From: DASREM01 sp035652095
GTDB taxonomy: Bacteria; Acidobacteriota; Terriglobia; Terriglobales; Acidobacteriaceae
Length of the DNA: 64,000 nt
Reading direction: 5' to 3'
Assembly (NCBI GenBank): GCA_035652095.1
Contig: DASREM010000028.1
Span: 124,001 to 188,000 of the forward strand
In this document: positions 59,941 through 64,000 of the stretch, piece by piece
Position numbering within the stretch: position 1 is the stretch's first letter
Layout of the letters: the number at the start of each line of letters is the position of its first letter
Position numbers and translations under genes: made by a program
The notes under the pieces: generated by a model
Seen by the model: only the letters and a program-made list of their open reading frames with translations
What the model was told of the DNA's origin: nothing
Database searches by the model: none

Positions 59941-62900
59941 ATGACAAGGAAGCTGCCAAATTTAGCCTTCTTTGGTTTCGTGTTGCTGGTCGCCAGCGGA
60001 CTGGCGGCACAGACATTTGAAATCAACCCGCAGCCCAATCCCCCTTCACAATCATCTTCCGGGAAGAAATCCTCCAGCAAAAAGTCGCCTTCCTCGACCT
60101 CGCAGACGGCTAGCCCCGAAGCCCCAAGCGGGGGCATCGGTTGGGGATCGGGCATCGAGGTGGCTCGGGAAGCGCGCGCAGCGCAGCAGGCGTTGAATAA
60201 GGGCGATTACGCGACCGCTGTGGCTTCTGCCCAGCGCGCCGCCAAATCGGCGCCGGGTGATACCAATCTCTGGTTTTTACTGGGATATTCGGCTCGCCTG
60301 GCCGGCAAATACCAGATCTCCGTCGACGCCTACCAGCGTGGCTTGCAGAACCAGCCCTCGTCGATTCAGGGATTGTCCGGACTGGCGCAGACCTACGCGC
60401 GCATGGGGCAGGCCAGCAAGGCGCAGGAGATCCTGAAGCAGGTTCTGGCGGCAAATCCCAAGAGCGTTACCGATCTGCTCCTCGCCGGAGAACTGGCGCT
60501 GAGTCAGGATCCCAATACTGCCGTCGGACTTTTGAAGCGCGGCGAAGCGATCGAGCCCTCCTCACGAGCGGAATTACTGATTGCGCGTGCCTATCAACGC
60601 CTCAATCAACCCGACCAGATGAAGGCGTACCTGGATCGTGCGCAGAGCCGTGACCCTAACGATCCCAACGTCCTTCGGGCCGTGGCAGCTTTTTATCGCG
60701 ACGCTAAACAGTATGACCTTGCTATTGCGACTCTGAAAAAGGCGGGCAAAGCGGCCTCAGCCTTGCCGGAACTGGCCTACACCTATCAGCTGGCCGGAAA
60801 GAAGAAGGAAGCGGCAGATACCTATACCGAGGCTGCAAGCCGGACCACGGGCGATCCCGGCCTTCAACTCAGCGCAGCGCAAGCGCTGGTCAATGTTCAC
60901 GACTTCGCCCGCGCCAATAAGTTCCTGCAGCGTGCAGAATCTCTCGACGCGGACAGTTACCGCCTGCACGCTATCCGAGGTCAGATTGCCAGCAGCGAAA
61001 ATCGCGCGGAACACGCCATTCGCGAGTATCAGTTCGCGGTCAGCCATCTTCCTCCCGAAGGGGTCCCGGAAGGACCGCTTTATCCAGTCCAACTCCACCT
61101 CAGCCTGTACGAGTTGTTCACCCAAACGACTCAGCCGCAACTTGCGGAGACCGAACTCGCGGCGGCTAAGAGCGGTTTGAGCCAAATCACGGGCCTGGAC
61201 GAAGCCAATCAGCCGGAATTTCTGAGACTTCGTTCGTTGGTTGAGGCGGACTACCGCGATTACGCCTCCGCGGAAAAAGATATCAAGCAGGCTCAGAGTC
61301 TCGACCCGAACAACGTCAACATCACGCTGAACTACGCCAACTTGCTGCAGAAGATGGATCGCAAGCAGGAGTCCTACCAGCTGTACCAGAAAGCGTTGAC
61401 CATAGATCCGGCGAACCAGGCGGGACTGACCGGAATTGGCTACCTGGCGCGTGACCTCGGCGATCCCAGGGCCGCGGAGAAATATTTCACCAAGCTGGCC
61501 AGCTTGTATCCGGACGACTACGTCCCCTATCTGGCCTTGGGCGATCTTTACACCGCCGACAAGGATTACCCGAAAGCGCAGGCGAACTACGAGCGCGCGC
61601 ACAAAATCGCGCCCACCAACCCCTTGGTGGTATCGGGCGGAATCAACTCGGCACTGGAAAGCCACCAGATGGCGATTGCAAAGAACTGGGTAGATCGGGC
61701 TGTTGCCAGCAGTGTGCTCAGCCAAAGTCCGCAGGTGATGCGTGAGCACGAGCGCTACCTGACACTGAACGGAAAGTATGCCGAATCCGCTGAACTGGGT
61801 TACAAAGTTCTGGAGAAACTGCCGCGGGATCCTGAGGCGCCCGTTTATCTCGCTTACGACTTGCTGTTCCTGAACAAGTACGAGGAAGCCTATGCCATCG
61901 CGGTGAAATATCAGCCGATCCTCCCGAAGGACAAGGATTTGCGCTTGATCGCGGGCTACGTTCACGCGCACTACAGCCAACTGAACGAAGCTGTCGCTGA
62001 CTTCACCAAGGCGATCGAACTGGCCCCCAATGTTCCGACTTCTTACGTAAACCGCGGGTTTGTGCTGAATGATCTGAAAGAGGCCACCCGCGCTTCCCAG
62101 GATTTTGAAACGGCTCTGAAGCTCCGTCCGGACTACGGCGAAGCACATCTCGGACTGGCTTACGCGAATCTGCGTCTTCGCCGGTCCAAGCCTGCCCTGA
62201 AGGAAGCTAACATCGCAGCGAAGTTGCTAGGGGAATCCAACGCCACGCACCTCGCCCGGGCCGAAGCATATCGGCAACAAGTGCAGTTAACCAAGGCAGA
62301 AGCGGAATACCGGGCCGCCTTGAAGATTCAGCCCAATAACGTTCAGACGCGGATTTCCCTGGCCGATGTGCTCTTCCGGCAGCGGCGTTTTGACGAGAGC
62401 ATCCAGACCTTGAAGAACGCGGTGGGTGTTTCGCCCCAGGACGACGCAACCGTTTACGCGCAAATGGCGCGCGCTTATGCCGAGCTGCATGATCGGGATA
62501 ACACGCTCAAAGCCGTGACCGCCGCCGAGCAAAAGGCGCCACATGACAGCAAAGTGCTGCTTGCGACCGGCGAAGCGCTGTTGACCCTTGGTGACCGTCA
62601 GGCCGCAATGGAGCATTACTCACGCGCCCTCACTTCTCCCGACGCGGACCGCGTGGAAACTCGCCTTGCCTTGGCCCGGTTTTTTGCTCACGAAGGCCGC
62701 GCCGCGGATGCGGAGCAGCAAATCAGCCTCGGTTTTGCCGAGGCGCGTGTCGGCGAGGCCAATCCGGTGACCGCCGACAACATCCTGCAAGCCGCGTACG
62801 TGCTCATGGAGGTGAAAGACTTTGACCTGGCCAAGAAATATTTTGAGCGCGCTCAAACCGCAGGGGCCGATCCGGAGGCGGTCAACGTTGGCCTGGCAAA

Positions 62901-64000
62901 CGCCTATCTAGCTCTAGGTGAGACCCAGAGTGCGCACGATCTGCTCGCCTCGCTGGGGACCAGCAACGATACCAGCGAGGACTACCAATATCTGATCGCC
63001 ATGGCCAACGTGTATCAGCAGCAGCGCGACACGGTGCAGGCGCTGACCTATTACGCGCGCGCCAACCGCCTTGTAACCGGGAACGACTACGCTGCTCGCA
63101 CCGAGTTGGATTTGGCAGGAGCCGAGGGCAGGCAGATCAACGACACCCTCAGCGTCACGACCGACGCCTCGTTCAGCCCGATTTTTGAAGACATCAACAT
63201 TTATACGCTGGACGCGAAGTTGCGCGGCCTTTCGGAGACTTCCACCGTGCTGCCTCCCCCACGTACCTCGTTTGAAAGCCTGGCGGATGCGCGCTACCGG
63301 GTTCACCTCAACGGCTTCCCCGTGATCAGCGGATTGGTCGAGGAGCGGAATGCTCGCGGCACGGTGCTGATTCCGAGCGAGTTTATCGTGCAGAACCGCA
63401 ATACCTACGACACCATTTTCAACGGCGCCATCAATCCGGTGCTGAAATTCGGAAATAACCGTCTTGCTTTTACTCCGGGTTTGCAGTTCACGGTTCGCCG
63501 CGACACCTCGGATCCACACGATCTGAACCAGAATCTGTTCCGGCAATACCTCTATATTTACAGCAGCCCATTCTTTAACTGGCTGTCCTTTACCGCGACC
63601 GGAATTCGGGAAGCGGGGCCGTTTACCGAACAAAACCTGCACTCACGCGACCTGATTGGAAAACTTGATTTCGTGGTGGGGAGGCCGTGGGGCAAGACAT
63701 CTCTGATCACCGGCTACGAGGTCCGCGACCTCCTGTTCCGCCCGCTCATTCGCGAGTACTTCAGCACCAGCACCTACGTCGGAGTCCAGCGCAAGTTCGG
63801 CGAGCACATAAAGGCCTCGGTCTTTGGCGAATATCTGCGGTCATGGCGGGTGCAGGACCAGCAATTCGCAATTGCGCAGGCCATAAGACCGGCGTTCAAT
63901 CTCGAGGTGAAGCCAAACATGCGTTGGACGATCTCGGCCACGGGAGTGTGGTCGAGAGGCGAGGGATACCACGCGTACGACAACATCACCAATTCCTTCC
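59941..64000 (+). CDS. Very large exported TPR protein with C-terminal outer-membrane barrel, partial
   Basis: An uninterrupted frame of at least 1,353 codons from ATG 59941 to the window edge; the 3' end is outside. A signal peptide (residues about 8-23, FFGFVLLVASGLAAQ) is followed by a Ser/Lys/Pro linker (30-55), then at least 20 TPR units from residue about 70 to 1,050 (for example ALNKGDYATAVASAQRAAKSAPGD). From about residue 1,065 the sequence turns to alternating strands (TLSVTTDASFSPIF, ARYRVHLNGF, LRSWRVQDQQ) typical of an outer-membrane barrel. The order resembles BcsC/PgaA-type polysaccharide exporters. It is divergent from the membrane-protein operon. Confidence 0.85.
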   Translation, partial: MTRKLPNLAFFGFVLLVASGLAAQTFEINPQPNPPSQSSSGKKSSSKKSPSSTSQTASPEAPSGGIGWGSGIEVAREARAAQQALNKGDYATAVASAQRAAKSAPGDTNLWFLLGYSARLAGKYQISVDAYQRGLQNQPSSIQGLSGLAQTYARMGQASKAQEILKQVLAANPKSVTDLLLAGELALSQDPNTAVGLLKRGEAIEPSSRAELLIARAYQRLNQPDQMKAYLDRAQSRDPNDPNVLRAVAAFYRDAKQYDLAIATLKKAGKAASALPELAYTYQLAGKKKEAADTYTEAASRTTGDPGLQLSAAQALVNVHDFARANKFLQRAESLDADSYRLHAIRGQIASSENRAEHAIREYQFAVSHLPPEGVPEGPLYPVQLHLSLYELFTQTTQPQLAETELAAAKSGLSQITGLDEANQPEFLRLRSLVEADYRDYASAEKDIKQAQSLDPNNVNITLNYANLLQKMDRKQESYQLYQKALTIDPANQAGLTGIGYLARDLGDPRAAEKYFTKLASLYPDDYVPYLALGDLYTADKDYPKAQANYERAHKIAPTNPLVVSGGINSALESHQMAIAKNWVDRAVASSVLSQSPQVMREHERYLTLNGKYAESAELGYKVLEKLPRDPEAPVYLAYDLLFLNKYEEAYAIAVKYQPILPKDKDLRLIAGYVHAHYSQLNEAVADFTKAIELAPNVPTSYVNRGFVLNDLKEATRASQDFETALKLRPDYGEAHLGLAYANLRLRRSKPALKEANIAAKLLGESNATHLARAEAYRQQVQLTKAEAEYRAALKIQPNNVQTRISLADVLFRQRRFDESIQTLKNAVGVSPQDDATVYAQMARAYAELHDRDNTLKAVTAAEQKAPHDSKVLLATGEALLTLGDRQAAMEHYSRALTSPDADRVETRLALARFFAHEGRAADAEQQISLGFAEARVGEANPVTADNILQAAYVLMEVKDFDLAKKYFERAQTAGADPEAVNVGLANAYLALGETQSAHDLLASLGTSNDTSEDYQYLIAMANVYQQQRDTVQALTYYARANRLVTGNDYAARTELDLAGAEGRQINDTLSVTTDASFSPIFEDINIYTLDAKLRGLSETSTVLPPPRTSFESLADARYRVHLNGFPVISGLVEERNARGTVLIPSEFIVQNRNTYDTIFNGAINPVLKFGNNRLAFTPGLQFTVRRDTSDPHDLNQNLFRQYLYIYSSPFFNWLSFTATGIREAGPFTEQNLHSRDLIGKLDFVVGRPWGKTSLITGYEVRDLLFRPLIREYFSTSTYVGVQRKFGEHIKASVFGEYLRSWRVQDQQFAIAQAIRPAFNLEVKPNMRWTISATGVWSRGEGYHAYDNITNSF

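Noticed and set aside
60757..62148. Long (463-codon) open frame on the minus strand
   Set aside because: It is antisense to the TPR/beta-barrel gene, whose TPR pattern is clear in the plus frame; the minus product has no motif and low-complexity Arg/Val/Gln composition.
1..64000. Prophage, insertion sequence, integron or CRISPR array
   Set aside because: No transposase, integrase, phage structural gene, att-like direct repeats next to the tRNA, or regularly spaced repeats were found.

Overview
The window looks like chromosomal DNA of a soil-type Acidobacteriota (Terriglobia/Koribacter-like). This is an inference from the protein complement: HAF-repeat secreted proteins, a fragment of the NLYGTT...GTVFKLTP tandem-repeat family, a DUF1111 di-haem protein, PEGA-domain proteins, YtcJ-like exported amidohydrolases and many lipoprotein or exported hypotheticals. 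GC is moderately high. Genes are read from both strands. There is no phage, plasmid, transposase, CRISPR array or rRNA. One tRNA-Ala(CGC) is present.

Layout. 1-8.8 kb: the 3' end of carB, two secreted repeat proteins, a DUF4197 protein, a TPR protein, an unusually long DapA-family lyase and a tandem pair of PEGA-domain paralogues. 8.9-20.1 kb: a compact same-strand catabolic operon headed by a TetR regulator with its own palindromic operator. It encodes two enoyl-CoA hydratases, an aldehyde dehydrogenase, both subunits of a class I CoA-transferase (separated by a hydratase and a small membrane protein), a rhodanese, a three-subunit molybdenum hydroxylase of the 4-hydroxybenzoyl-CoA reductase type (its FAD subunit carries the extra [4Fe-4S] cysteine loop) and an amidohydrolase-2 enzyme. 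20.1-25.8 kb: ribA, small membrane or exported proteins, a Kbp-like BON/LysM protein, the tRNA, tlyA and nadK. 26-35.7 kb: Mn-catalase, an exported amidohydrolase, alpha/beta hydrolases, a di-haem protein, DinB, a serine hydrolase and a B12-binding radical SAM enzyme. 35.8-47 kb: an SPFH protein, a UbiD-family decarboxylase, an M20 peptidase, a secreted beta-propeller, an orphan nuoI and metH. 47-64 kb is envelope- and polysaccharide-oriented: a SYLF protein, a class D-like sortase next to its LPRTA-anchored substrate, a GT4 plus glycogen-debranching pair, a nucleotidyltransferase, a GH99-like lipoprotein, and a tightly overlapping four-gene envelope operon. That operon is divergent from a very large TPR/beta-barrel protein that runs off the right edge.

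The most interesting units are the TetR-controlled aromatic/CoA-thioester operon and the sortase-substrate pair in a presumed diderm. A recurring expression feature is a -10-like hexamer placed 6-10 nt before the start codon with no Shine-Dalgarno sequence, which suggests leaderless transcripts. All functional statements are read from motifs by eye; no database search was run.
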